DNA from: Eikenella halliae
Lineage (GTDB): Bacteria; Pseudomonadota; Gammaproteobacteria; Burkholderiales; Neisseriaceae
DNA length: 64,000 nt
Reading direction: 5' to 3'
NCBI RefSeq assembly: GCF_001648475.1
Contig: NZ_LXSQ01000028.1
Location: forward strand, 1 to 64,000
The position numbers and the translations under genes are program-made. Shown piece after piece: positions 7,981-15,770 of this stretch. Each line of letters opens with the position of its first letter. Positions within the stretch are counted from its first letter, which is position 1. The notes below the pieces were generated by a model. The model made no database searches, was not told the DNA's origin, and saw only the letters and a list, made by a program, of their open reading frames with translations.

Positions 7981-9131
7981 GGGTTTGCCCCCGCGGAGGC
8001 CAATACAGCCGCTGCGGCTTCGGCGGCGGTGTCTTTGAGCAATAAATGGTGAAGCTCGGTGAAATCCTGCTGCAGCGCGGCGGTTTTCTCCGGCGAGCGA
8101 TACCAATCCAGCAGCGCGGCGGCCAGCTTTTCCGGCTCGGCATCGTGCTGCAGCAGCTCCGGCACGGCGGCGCGGCCGAGCAGCACGTTGGGCAGCCCCA
8201 CATAGGGCACTTTGATTTTGTGCTTCACCAGCGCATAGGTGAGCGGCGAGATTTTGTAGCTGATTACCATCGGCCGTTTGCACAGTGCCACTTCCAGCGT
8301 GGCCGTGCCGCTGGTAACCAGCACCGCATCGGCCGCCGTGCAGGCTTGCGCCGTGCCGCCCGGGAGCAGTTGCAAGGGCAGGCGGCAATACGGCTCGGCG
8401 GCGAGCAGACTTTGCAGGCGCGTGCGGGAGGCTTCGGTGGCGTAGGGCAGCAGGAACTGCGCCTCGGGAATTTGTTGCCGCACCAGCTGAGCGGCTTGCA
8501 GAAACAGCGGTGCCATATAGTCGATTTCGCTCACGCGGCTGCCGGGCAGCAGGGCGAATACGGGCTGTGTTTCAGGTAGCCCCAACTCGCGGCGGGCGGC
8601 GGCGCGATCGGCTTCCAGGGGCAGGGTTTGCGCCAACGGGTGCCCCACAAATCGCGCCCGCCCGCCGGCTTGTTGGTATAGCTCCGGCTCCATCGGGAAC
8701 AGGCACAGCACTTCATCTGCCTGCTGCACGATTTTATGCACCCGCTCGCGCCGCCACGCCCACACCGAAGGGCTCACATAATGCAGCGTGGGGATGCCCA
8801 CGGCCTTGAGCGTGGCAGCCACGCCCAGATTGAAATCCGGCGCGTCGATGCCCACGAATACGTCTGGCCGCTGCCGTTTCATTTCGGCAATCAAGCCCTT
8901 GCGGATGCGCCAAATCGAGGGCAGGTTTTTCAGCACCTCCACATAGCCGCGCACCGCCAGCGTTTCTTGGTTGAACAGGCTTTTTAGCCCCGCCACCTGC
9001 ATACGCGGGCCGCCGATGCCGGTAAACCGCGCCTGCGGGCAGCGCGCGCGGACGGCCTCAATCAGGTGCGCGCCGAGCAAGTCGCCCGAGGCCTCGCCTG
9101 CGCACAGGGCGATAAGGGGGGAAGTGTTCAT
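7977..9131 (-). CDS. lpxB: Lipid-A-disaccharide synthase
   Basis: LpxB joins UDP-2,3-diacylglucosamine to lipid X to form the lipid A disaccharide at the inner membrane. The 384-residue protein is of normal length, with the N-terminal CAGEASGDLLGAHLI motif, FTGIGGPRMQ, the SPSVWAWR segment and the UDP-binding region LLPGSRVSEI, ending with VTSGTATLEVAL. It is the first gene of an lpxB-rnhB pair. One near-consensus uptake sequence in the gene is read as GLPET. Confidence 0.96.
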   Translation of the reverse strand: MNTSPLIALCAGEASGDLLGAHLIEAVRARCPQARFTGIGGPRMQVAGLKSLFNQETLAVRGYVEVLKNLPSIWRIRKGLIAEMKRQRPDVFVGIDAPDFNLGVAATLKAVGIPTLHYVSPSVWAWRRERVHKIVQQADEVLCLFPMEPELYQQAGGRARFVGHPLAQTLPLEADRAAARRELGLPETQPVFALLPGSRVSEIDYMAPLFLQAAQLVRQQIPEAQFLLPYATEASRTRLQSLLAAEPYCRLPLQLLPGGTAQACTAADAVLVTSGTATLEVALCKRPMVISYKISPLTYALVKHKIKVPYVGLPNVLLGRAAVPELLQHDAEPEKLAAALLDWYRSPEKTAALQQDFTELHHLLLKDTAAEAAAAVLASAGANP

Positions 9132-9281
9132 GGTGGGAGCGGTTGGAAATGAAGATGCGGTATTGTACCGAATAATGCGGTTGCGGACGGCTGGAACGTT
9201 GAAGGCTACCTGAAAATTTTAGCTTCGCCGGAATTTCACTTTGGTTGCGCCAGAGCCTCGTTTGAACTGCGTTGAAGCTTG

Positions 9282-9341
9282 CGTTTTAGCTTCGCAGAAG
9301 CTTGGCCTTGTCTTTGCCGAGACATCGCTTTCAGGTAGCCT
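9282..9341 (-). repeat. Uptake-sequence-headed repeat, copy B
   Basis: On the minus strand this reads AGGCTACCTGAA then AAGCGATGTCTCGGCAAAG and the palindrome AGCTTCTGCGAAGCT, followed by AAAACGCAAGCTTCAACG. It is the best match to copy A at 7289-7348. It occupies much of the gap upstream of lpxB, with another uptake-sequence pair at about 9366-9408. Confidence 0.65.
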
Positions 9342-9408
9342 CAAATCCGTTTCGATGGCTGCAAAAAAGGCTACCTGAAACCGGCGGCAGCTGTTTTCAG
9401 GTAGCCTT

Positions 9409-9513
9409 TATAGCGAATTAACAAAAACCAGTACAGCGTTGCCTCGCCTTGCCGTAACGTGTGTACTGTCTTCGGCTCGCCGCCTTGTCCTGATTTAAAT
9501 TTAATCCACTATA
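9409..9513. repeat. Correia-type element
   Basis: A 105-bp element with TATAGCGAATTAACAAAAAC at one end and the TTTAATCCACTATA arm at the other, around a GC-rich core containing GCCTCGCCTTGCCGTA. The two arms are of different subtypes (AACAAAAA versus AAATTTAAA), so it looks like a hybrid copy. It ends one base before the pit gene's stop codon and can lie in its transcript. Confidence 0.85.
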
Positions 9514-9514
9514 A

Positions 9515-11095
9515 TCAGAAAATTGCGTTCAGAATGATAAAGCAAATCGAAGCCAGCAGGCCGGCGGCCGGCACGGTGATGACCCAGGCCAAGGCAATCG
9601 GCTTCATCAGCCGCCAGTTGGCATTGCGGTTGACCAGCCCAATGCCGAGTACGGCGCCTACGAGGATGTGGGTGCTGGATACGGGCAGCCCCAGCGCGGA
9701 GGCCAGCATCACGACGGTGGCGGCGGAGAGCTCGGCCACGAAGCCGGAGGAGGGGTGCATTTTGGCCAGGTTTTCGCCCACGGTGGCAATCACTTCCCGC
9801 CCGATAAACCACAGCCCCACCACCAGCGACACGCCGAAGGTGAGCATGGTGATTGTCGGAATGTCGCCGCTGCTGCCGATGGTGCCGCTGCGCAGCACGT
9901 CCATGATGGCGGCAAACGGGCCGATGGCGTTGGCGATGTCGTTCGAGCCGTGGCTGAAGGCAAAGCAGCAGGCGGTGAATACTTGCAGCCAGCTGAACAT
10001 GATGAAGGTGGCGCGGTCGAGGTTGGCGCCGGTTCTCAGGGTGCGGGCGTAGGCAAACGTGCCCATCCACAATACCGCGCCCACCATGCCGACGATTAAT
10101 AGGTTATCCAGCGTGCTCAGGCCCAAGTTGAGGTGTTTCAGGCCTTTAAACAGCAGCATCGCGGCCATCACCATGCCGCCCACCGCGCCCGCCAGCGGCA
10201 CCCACAGGCGGAGGGCGCGGAAGGCGTTGATTTCGTCTTTGCGGCAGTCGATTTCGTGCAGGCCGCGATAATAGTCGGACGCCAGCTCTTCAGGCCGGTA
10301 GTTGCCTTCGTTGTAAAGCTGGGCGTCGCGAACGATGGTGGCGGTGTAGGCCATCTGCTGCAATTCGCTCATCTGCTCGAAGCGCGTTTTGTGCTCTTTT
10401 TTGTAGGCCAATTTCTGCTTGCGCAGGCGCTGCACATGGCGGTTGGAGGCCACGTTGTAGCCCAGGATATAGGTTTTGATGTTTTTAAACACCAAATAGG
10501 AAGTGACCCCGCCCAAGAGCGGCGAGAGCACCCAGGAAATGGCAATTTCGCCGATTTTTTCCCAGCGCACCATGTTCAAACCGGCCAGGCCGCTGTTGTA
10601 AAAGCCCAAAACCAGCGCCGCGCCCACGATGCCGCCGATGATGGAATGTGTGGTGGATACCGGCAGGCCTTTTTGCGAGGCAAACAGCAGCCACAGCGAG
10701 GCGGCGGCCAGCGCGGCCATCATGATGTAAACAAACTGCACCGGCTCCAGCGCCATGCCGCCCAAATCCACAATGCCGTTGCGGATGGTGTCGGTTACGC
10801 CGCCGCCGGCCAGCATTGCGCCGCTCACTTCAAACACTGCTGCCACGGCCAGCGCTTGCGGGATGCTCAGCGTGCCGGCGCCCACCGAAGTGCCGAAGGA
10901 GTTGGCCACATCGTTGCCGCCGATGTTGAACGCCATAAAGATGCCGAACAGTGCGGCGAGCACGAACAGCGCGGAATGGTGGTGTTGGATATAGCCCAGC
11001 CCCCAATAGATGAAATAGCAGGACACGCCGAACAGCACGGCCATACCGATGAAATTGACGCTTTTCAAACGCAGCTGGGCAGAAGAACCGGGCAT
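9515..11095 (-). CDS. Inorganic phosphate transporter, PiT family
   Basis: A 526-residue inner membrane permease that imports phosphate using the ion gradient. Duplicated PiT signatures are visible: FNIGGNDVANSFGTSVGAG near the N-terminus and SHGSNDIANAIGPFAA in the second half, with the paired VSTTHSIIGGIVGA and VSSTHILVGAVLG segments. About ten hydrophobic spans surround a charged central cytoplasmic loop. I use the ATG at 11095 rather than the frame's first codon at 11188, since the extra residues run through a Correia remnant; the ribosome site is weak. A TATAAT box on the minus strand lies at 11242-11237. Confidence 0.92.
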   Translation of the reverse strand: MPGSSAQLRLKSVNFIGMAVLFGVSCYFIYWGLGYIQHHHSALFVLAALFGIFMAFNIGGNDVANSFGTSVGAGTLSIPQALAVAAVFEVSGAMLAGGGVTDTIRNGIVDLGGMALEPVQFVYIMMAALAAASLWLLFASQKGLPVSTTHSIIGGIVGAALVLGFYNSGLAGLNMVRWEKIGEIAISWVLSPLLGGVTSYLVFKNIKTYILGYNVASNRHVQRLRKQKLAYKKEHKTRFEQMSELQQMAYTATIVRDAQLYNEGNYRPEELASDYYRGLHEIDCRKDEINAFRALRLWVPLAGAVGGMVMAAMLLFKGLKHLNLGLSTLDNLLIVGMVGAVLWMGTFAYARTLRTGANLDRATFIMFSWLQVFTACCFAFSHGSNDIANAIGPFAAIMDVLRSGTIGSSGDIPTITMLTFGVSLVVGLWFIGREVIATVGENLAKMHPSSGFVAELSAATVVMLASALGLPVSSTHILVGAVLGIGLVNRNANWRLMKPIALAWVITVPAAGLLASICFIILNAIF

Positions 11096-11139
11096 GGTGA
11101 AGGCTTCGCAAACAAAATGTTGAATAGGGCGGCTGCACA

Positions 11140-11210
11140 TATAGTGGGTTGAAGTCGGAATGGGCAAGACGAGCCGACGCAGTAGCATTCTTATGCTCGT
11201 TCACTCTATA
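11140..11210. repeat. Degenerate, shortened Correia-type element
   Basis: The stretch starts TATAGTG and ends CACTCTATA, with a core GGCAAGACGAGCCGACGCAGTA resembling the Correia core. At about 71 bp it lacks part of the interior. It lies in the leader of the pit gene. Confidence 0.5.
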
Positions 11211-11566
11211 TTCGGCGCAGCCGGGAAAACGGGGCGATTATACCAAAAGCCCATAGCGGCACGATAAAAATAGGCTACCTGAAACACTGCTTGAACATTC
11301 AAACCATCCGCCCGCTCGGAGCATTGAAATTCGCTGTCGCCTGCGGCGATGAAGTTTCCATGTTTCATGCCGGAATCGTAAGCCTTTGGGAAACTTTGGC
11401 AAGAAGGCCGATAAGTAGGTTGCTCAAGGCATTTCCCCGGCTTGCCTACTGTGCGATGCGGGTTTAAACTCAGGCCGTTTATTCGCGCCGATGCGTTTGC
11501 CAAACGGTATCGGCTTTTGCTTTAGCTACATTTTCAGGTAGCCCTATCATTCCCAAAGGAGACCTC
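11211..11566. other. Intergenic region between pit and pepD
   Basis: It holds the probable pit -10 box (TATAAT on the minus strand at 11242-11237), one uptake sequence near 11274-11285 and a second just before pepD (about 11532-11543). No gene is supported; the 100-codon minus-strand frame at 11201-11503 has no recognisable features. Confidence 0.5.
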
Positions 11567-13015
11567 ATGAATCCGCTTCATTCTTTGCAGCCGCAAGCCG
11601 TTTGGCAGTGGTTTGCCGATATTTGCGCCATTCCGCACCCCACTTATCAAGAAGCCGCGCTGGCCGAAATGATTGTTGCCCGCGCCAAGGAAAAAGGCCT
11701 GGCGGTGCAGCAAGACGAAAAAGGCAATATTTATATCCGCAAGCCGGCGCAGGGTGCGGGCATGGCCGATAAGCCCGGCGTGATTTTGCAGGGGCACATC
11801 GATATGGTGGCGCAAAAAACTCCCGATTCGCCGCACAATTTCGCCACCGACCCCATCCGGCCGCAAATCATCGACGGCTGGGTGTACGCCACGCAAACCA
11901 CGCTGGGCGCGGATAACGGCCTCGGTTCGGCCATGGGCTTGGCCGTGGCTTTTGCCGACGATATCGAACACCCGCCCTTGGAAGTGCTGCTCACGGTGGA
12001 AGAAGAAATCGGCATGGACGGCGCGCGCCAAATGCGTGGCGACTTACTGCAAGGCCGCTATTTGATCAACTTGGATACCGAAGAAGCCGGTTGCGTGTAT
12101 GTGGGCTGCGCGGGCGGGCGTGATGCCGATTTGAGCCTGCCTTTCGCCGCCGAAGCCGCCGACGGGCAGCATGTGCGCATTACCGTGTCCGGCTTGTTGG
12201 GCGGGCATTCCGGTATCGATATTCACCGCGGCCACGGCAACGCCATCAAGGTGTTGGCCGACCTGTTGGCACGCCTGCCGGAAGAAAGCGGCTGGCGGCT
12301 GGCCGCCTTCCACAGCGGTGCGTTGCGCAACGTGATTCCTTCCGAGGCAGAAGCCGAAATCGTGCTGCCCCAGGCATTTATCGGCGCGCTGACCGAACTG
12401 GCCGACACCGTGCGTGCCGAAACGCAAAACGAATTGGGCAAGTTTGCCGACAAACTGGCGATTCAGGTAGCCCCGATCGGCCAGGGCGCACAGGCCGCCG
12501 GCCATGCCGAGAGCCGCCGCATGATTGATTTGCTCGTGGCCGTTCCCAGCGGCGTGCTCAAATGGAGTGAAGAGTTCGACGGCGTGGTGGACACTTCCAA
12601 CTGCCTAAGCGTGGTGCACACGAAAGACGGCAAATTTACCGCCTCCATGCTGCTGCGTTCGCTGCGCGAACGGCCGAAAGACGACTTCTGCCGCCTGCTC
12701 GGCTCAATCGCCCGCCTCTCCGGCGCTGCGCTGCACACCGATCAGGACTACACCGGCTGGGAGCCGCATATGTCGTCTGCCTTGCTGCAGAAAACCATCG
12801 AATCCTTCGTCGCCGTGCGCGGGCAGCAGCCGCAAATCGAAGTGGTACACGCCGGCCTGGAATGCGGCCTGATGCAGAAACACCTGCCGCACACCGAAAT
12901 GATTTCCTTCGGCCCCACCATCAAAGGCGCGCACTCGCCCAAAGAGCGGGTGCAGATTGATACCGTGGAAGAGTGCTGGCGCATTTTGCTGGATTTACTC
13001 AAACGGATTGCTTAA
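11567..13015 (+). CDS. pepD: Aminoacyl-histidine dipeptidase (PepD, M20C family)
   Basis: PepD is a zinc metallopeptidase that hydrolyses Xaa-His dipeptides and other unblocked dipeptides in the cytoplasm. The 482 residues have the M20 signatures: ILQGHIDMVAQK (metal-binding His and Asp), TLGADNGLG, VEEEIGMDGA (catalytic Glu and metal Glu), the GLLGGHSGIDI lid region, and HAGLECGL with the final SFGPTIKGAHSPKE block. A ribosome site AAAGGAG precedes the ATG. It stands alone and ends at an intrinsic terminator. Confidence 0.95.
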   Translation: MNPLHSLQPQAVWQWFADICAIPHPTYQEAALAEMIVARAKEKGLAVQQDEKGNIYIRKPAQGAGMADKPGVILQGHIDMVAQKTPDSPHNFATDPIRPQIIDGWVYATQTTLGADNGLGSAMGLAVAFADDIEHPPLEVLLTVEEEIGMDGARQMRGDLLQGRYLINLDTEEAGCVYVGCAGGRDADLSLPFAAEAADGQHVRITVSGLLGGHSGIDIHRGHGNAIKVLADLLARLPEESGWRLAAFHSGALRNVIPSEAEAEIVLPQAFIGALTELADTVRAETQNELGKFADKLAIQVAPIGQGAQAAGHAESRRMIDLLVAVPSGVLKWSEEFDGVVDTSNCLSVVHTKDGKFTASMLLRSLRERPKDDFCRLLGSIARLSGAALHTDQDYTGWEPHMSSALLQKTIESFVAVRGQQPQIEVVHAGLECGLMQKHLPHTEMISFGPTIKGAHSPKERVQIDTVEECWRILLDLLKRIA

Positions 13016-13042
13016 CGAATTGATCCAAGCATTGAAAATTCC

Positions 13043-13073
13043 TGCCGACCAGCGGTTTTGGTCGGCATTTTTC
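13043..13073 (+). terminator. Intrinsic terminator of pepD
   Basis: TGCCGACC (13043-13050) pairs with GGTCGGCA (13060-13067) and a T run follows, 27 bp after the pepD stop codon. Confidence 0.85.
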
Positions 13074-13211
13074 ATGCAAAATTATATTTTTTAGGGGAAA
13101 TACATGCCGAAAAACGGCTTGGAAAGGGTTTTTAAACGGCAATAACCTAATATTATTCATAGAAATCAGTTGCCTGCGCGCCATTTGCTGGGTTATATTC
13201 CGTTCCGGGCT

Positions 13212-13269
13212 GCCGAAATGTTTCGGCGGCCGATTAAATTAGAGCAGATGAAGTTCACATTTCATCTGC
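13212..13269 (+). promoter_or_regulatory. Two hairpins in the cycA leader
   Basis: GCCGAAA-TG-TTTCGGC (13212-13227) and GCAGATGAA...TTCATCTGC (13244-13269) are perfect small hairpins in the last 80 bp before the cycA start codon, the second ending about 12 bp before the ribosome site. They could affect translation or transcript stability; the role is inferred. Confidence 0.4.
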
Positions 13270-13292
13270 AATAGGAAGTACAAAGGAATACC

Positions 13293-14696
13293 ATGAGCAC
13301 CAACCAAGAAACCCCGCATAGCCTGCAACGCAACCTGAAAAACCGCCACCTGCAACTCATCGCCATCGGCGGCGCCATCGGCACCGGCCTGTTTATGGGT
13401 TCGGGCAAAACCATCCATCTGGCCGGCCCCTCCGTTATCCTCACCTACATCATCATCGGCGCTTTCCTGTTTTTCATCATGCGCGCCATGGGCGAGCTGC
13501 TGCTTTCGAACTTGGAATATAAATCCTTCACCGATTTCACCCACGATTTGCTCGGCCCGGCCGCCGGTTTCTTTGTGGGCTGGACATACTGGTTCTGCTG
13601 GGTCGTTATCGGCATGGCCGACATCATCGCCATTACGGGCTATACGCAGTTTTGGTGGCCGGATGTGCCGCTGTGGCTGCCCGGGCTTTTCTGTATCGTG
13701 GTGATGGCGGGCATGAACCTGCTCACGGTGAAACTGTTCGGCGAAATGGAATTTTGGTTTGCATTGATTAAAATCATCGCCATTTTGCTGCTGGTGGTGG
13801 TTGGTCTGTTCTTGGTGTTCACCGGATTTATCGACCCCTCTTCCGGCGAAAAGGCTTCGTTTGCGCACTTGTGGAACAAAGGCGGCTTCTTCCCGAACGG
13901 CATCGGCGGCTTCTTCTCCGCCTTCCAAATCGCCGTATTTGCCTTTGTCGGCATTGAATTGGTCGGCACGGCGGCAGCGGAAACCAAAGACCCGGAAACC
14001 AACCTGCCCAAAGCCATCAACCGCATCCCCGTCCGCATTATCGTGTTTTATGTGCTGGCGCTGGGCGTGATCATGACGGTAACGCCGTGGAGCGAAATCG
14101 ACCCTGCCAAAAGCCCATTCGTGAACATGTTCACCCTTATCGGCATCCCGATTGCCGCAGGTTTGGTGAACTTGGTGGTGCTCACTTCCGCCCTCTCTTC
14201 CGCCAACGGCGGCATGTTCTCCACCGGCCGTATGCTCTACGGCCTCTCCGAAGCCGGCGTGGCGCCGCGCATGTTTGCCCGCCTCAACCGTAACGGCGTG
14301 CCCGCCACCGGCCTGCTCTATTCCTGCCTCTACCTCATCGTGGCCGTATTCCTGCTGTATCAGGAGGGCGACATCATGGCCATGTTCACCGTGGTCACCA
14401 CCCTCTCCAGCATCGGCTTCATTTTCGTGTGGGCGATTATCCTGCTGGCCTACCTCAAATATCGCAAAACCCGCCCGCATCTGCACGAAAAATCCATCTA
14501 TAAGCTGCCCGGCGGCACTGCTATGGTGTGGCTGTGCCTCGCCTTCCTCGTCTTCGTGCTGGTGCTCTTCTCGCGCGATGCCGATACCCGGCTGGGGCTG
14601 ATGTGCATGCCCATCTGGTTTGCCGCCTGCGCCGTGCTGTATTGGTTGCTGTACCACCGCAAACACAGCGGCAATCAAACCTTGCCGCCGCAATAA
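13293..14696 (+). CDS. cycA: D-serine/D-alanine/glycine permease (CycA-like)
   Basis: A 467-residue amino acid-polyamine-organocation permease of the inner membrane. The sequence follows E. coli CycA closely as I recall it, e.g. LIAIGGAIGTGLFMGSGKTI, RAMGELLLSNLEYKSF, GWTYWFCWVVIGMAD, FGEMEFWFALIK, AVFAFVGIELVGTAAAETKD and RPHLHEKSIYK. About twelve hydrophobic spans are visible. It probably takes up glycine and D/L-alanine with protons. The AAAGGAA ribosome site is well placed; two leader hairpins precede it and an uptake-sequence terminator follows. Confidence 0.92.
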   Translation: MSTNQETPHSLQRNLKNRHLQLIAIGGAIGTGLFMGSGKTIHLAGPSVILTYIIIGAFLFFIMRAMGELLLSNLEYKSFTDFTHDLLGPAAGFFVGWTYWFCWVVIGMADIIAITGYTQFWWPDVPLWLPGLFCIVVMAGMNLLTVKLFGEMEFWFALIKIIAILLLVVVGLFLVFTGFIDPSSGEKASFAHLWNKGGFFPNGIGGFFSAFQIAVFAFVGIELVGTAAAETKDPETNLPKAINRIPVRIIVFYVLALGVIMTVTPWSEIDPAKSPFVNMFTLIGIPIAAGLVNLVVLTSALSSANGGMFSTGRMLYGLSEAGVAPRMFARLNRNGVPATGLLYSCLYLIVAVFLLYQEGDIMAMFTVVTTLSSIGFIFVWAIILLAYLKYRKTRPHLHEKSIYKLPGGTAMVWLCLAFLVFVLVLFSRDADTRLGLMCMPIWFAACAVLYWLLYHRKHSGNQTLPPQ

Positions 14697-14710
14697 GGAC
14701 TTACCCAAAG

Positions 14711-14744
14711 AAAGGCTACCTGAAAATTTTCAGGTAGCCTTTTT
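14711..14744 (+). terminator. Uptake-sequence hairpin terminator of cycA
   Basis: Two directly abutting inverted uptake sequences give a perfect stem of about 16 bp followed by TTTTT, 15 bp after the cycA stop codon. Confidence 0.85.
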
Positions 14745-14904
14745 GAATTGAATGGCTGAAATATAGCGAATGAACAGAAGCGTTATCGTGGCTCACCGCC
14801 TTTTCCTATTTTGATCTTATCCGCTCATTGCACGGGAGACGACTGCCCCGATTGCGCAATTTTGGCCGGGCTGGAGGAACGTTAGGCGGCGGTGGCAGAA
14901 TGGG

Positions 14905-15010
14905 AAAAGGCTACCTGAAAACTTGAGCTTCAACGAAGCGGAAAGTTTCAGGTAGCCTTCAGCGTTGAGGCTACCTGAAAAATATAACGCACGTTTTTCA
15001 GGTAGCCTTT
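14905..15010. repeat. Cluster of four uptake sequences
   Basis: Four AGGCTACCTGAA copies in alternating orientation occur within about 105 bp, enclosing short GCTTCAACGAAGC-like segments. The first pair encloses a member of the longer repeat family. A degenerate Correia-like arm (TATAGCGAATGAACA) lies at about 14763. Confidence 0.7.
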
Positions 15011-15032
15011 CGGGCATGGGGCAGCCTGCCCG

Positions 15033-15292
15033 TTATTTAATCAGCTGCCGCAGTTTGGTTTTCGCCCCTACATGGTCGAGGCTGGCGGCTTGCTGATACA
15101 AAGCCAAGGCTTTCACGAGATCGCGCGGTATGCCCCGGCCTTGTTCATACAATTAAGCCTAGCTTGATTTGGGCAAAATCATCACTTTAGGCAGCGGCTT
15201 TTTCATACCAGGCGCGGGTTTGGGTGTAGCCCTACCTCATGCAGCAGTTTTTTCGTACCAGACAGCCCAATCTTTGCTTTCCAAGCAGCCGC
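15033..15292 (-). pseudogene. Decayed Sel1-repeat (SLR) protein gene
   Basis: On the minus strand the last part reads YEQGRGIPRDLVKALALYQQ then AASLDHVGAKTKLRQLIK and stop at 15033, an unmistakable Sel1-like repeat (tetratricopeptide relative). Just upstream QIKLGLI is joined to it only after a one-base frameshift near 15150, and further upstream WYEKAAA and WYEKTAA segments are each followed by in-frame stops. So at least one frameshift and two stops break the gene. No intact start is visible. Sel1 proteins usually act in protein-protein interactions; this copy is not expected to function. Confidence 0.75.
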
Positions 15293-15305
15293 GCCCGGCT
15301 TCGTC

Positions 15306-15311
15306 TATAAT
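15306..15311 (+). promoter_or_regulatory. Perfect TATAAT box before the DUF3261-like lipoprotein gene
   Basis: TATAAT lies 37 bp upstream of the ATG at 15348; no good -35 hexamer is seen at standard spacing. It could start transcription of the three-gene operon. Confidence 0.4.
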
Positions 15312-15347
15312 CCCGCCTTTCTTCCCGCCCCGAAAGGCTACCTGAAC

Positions 15348-15770
15348 ATGACTTTGCCGAAATTCCTCACCCCCCTTTTGGCCGCGCTGCTGCTTGCCGC
15401 CTGCGGTGCCACTTTCGCGCCGCAGGATTTGCCGCATTTGGCGGCGGGCGAGAGCCGCCGTTTCAAGCTGGAGCGGCTGGATGAAACCGGCACGGCGGAT
15501 CAGGTGTCGCTGTTGGTGGTGCAGGGCGAGGCGGGTGAGCAGTCGCGTTGGATTCAAACCGATGCGTTCGGTGCGCCGCTGGCGCGTTTGCTGGCCACGC
15601 CGGGCGGCTGGCGGCGCGACGGCTTTGTGCCGCCGAACCATGCCGCGCAGGCGGTGTTCACGGCGATGTTCCCGCTGTTGGAAAACGGTTTTTCAGACGG
15701 CCGGCCGCGCGAGTTGGAAGGCGGCGGGGCGAAATGGCGGCTGACGCCTTTGGGAGAGAATGATGAATAA
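15348..15770 (+). CDS. Lipoprotein of aryl-polyene-type cluster (DUF3261-like)
   Basis: A 140-residue predicted lipoprotein: signal peptide with lipobox LLAAC and lipidated Cys19, then a soluble domain with RWIQTDAFGAPLARLL and GGWRRDGFVPPN. Its size, the domain pattern and its place directly before a ketosynthase and a small dehydratase match the DUF3261 lipoproteins found in aryl-polyene clusters. It may help deliver or anchor the polyene lipid in the outer membrane; this is inference. Its end overlaps the next gene by 11 bases. An uptake sequence (15335-15346) ends one base before the ATG and provides the GAAAGG ribosome-binding bases. Confidence 0.65.
   Translation: MTLPKFLTPLLAALLLAACGATFAPQDLPHLAAGESRRFKLERLDETGTADQVSLLVVQGEAGEQSRWIQTDAFGAPLARLLATPGGWRRDGFVPPNHAAQAVFTAMFPLLENGFSDGRPRELEGGGAKWRLTPLGENDE

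Noticed and set aside
10133..11152. 339-codon frame antisense to the phosphate transporter gene
   Set aside because: His/Gln-rich shadow; the transporter frame on the other strand has clear PiT motifs.
11201..11503. 100-codon minus-strand frame before the phosphate transporter gene
   Set aside because: No recognisable domain; overlaps uptake sequences and the probable transporter promoter.
13239..14708. 489-codon frame antisense to cycA
   Set aside because: It lies wholly opposite a clear permease gene, is His/Gln/Gly-rich without known motifs, and reflects GC-rich third positions.
14905..15010. Possible CRISPR-like array from regularly repeated 12-mers
   Set aside because: The repeats are uptake sequences in alternating orientation with unequal gaps, and no cas genes are present.
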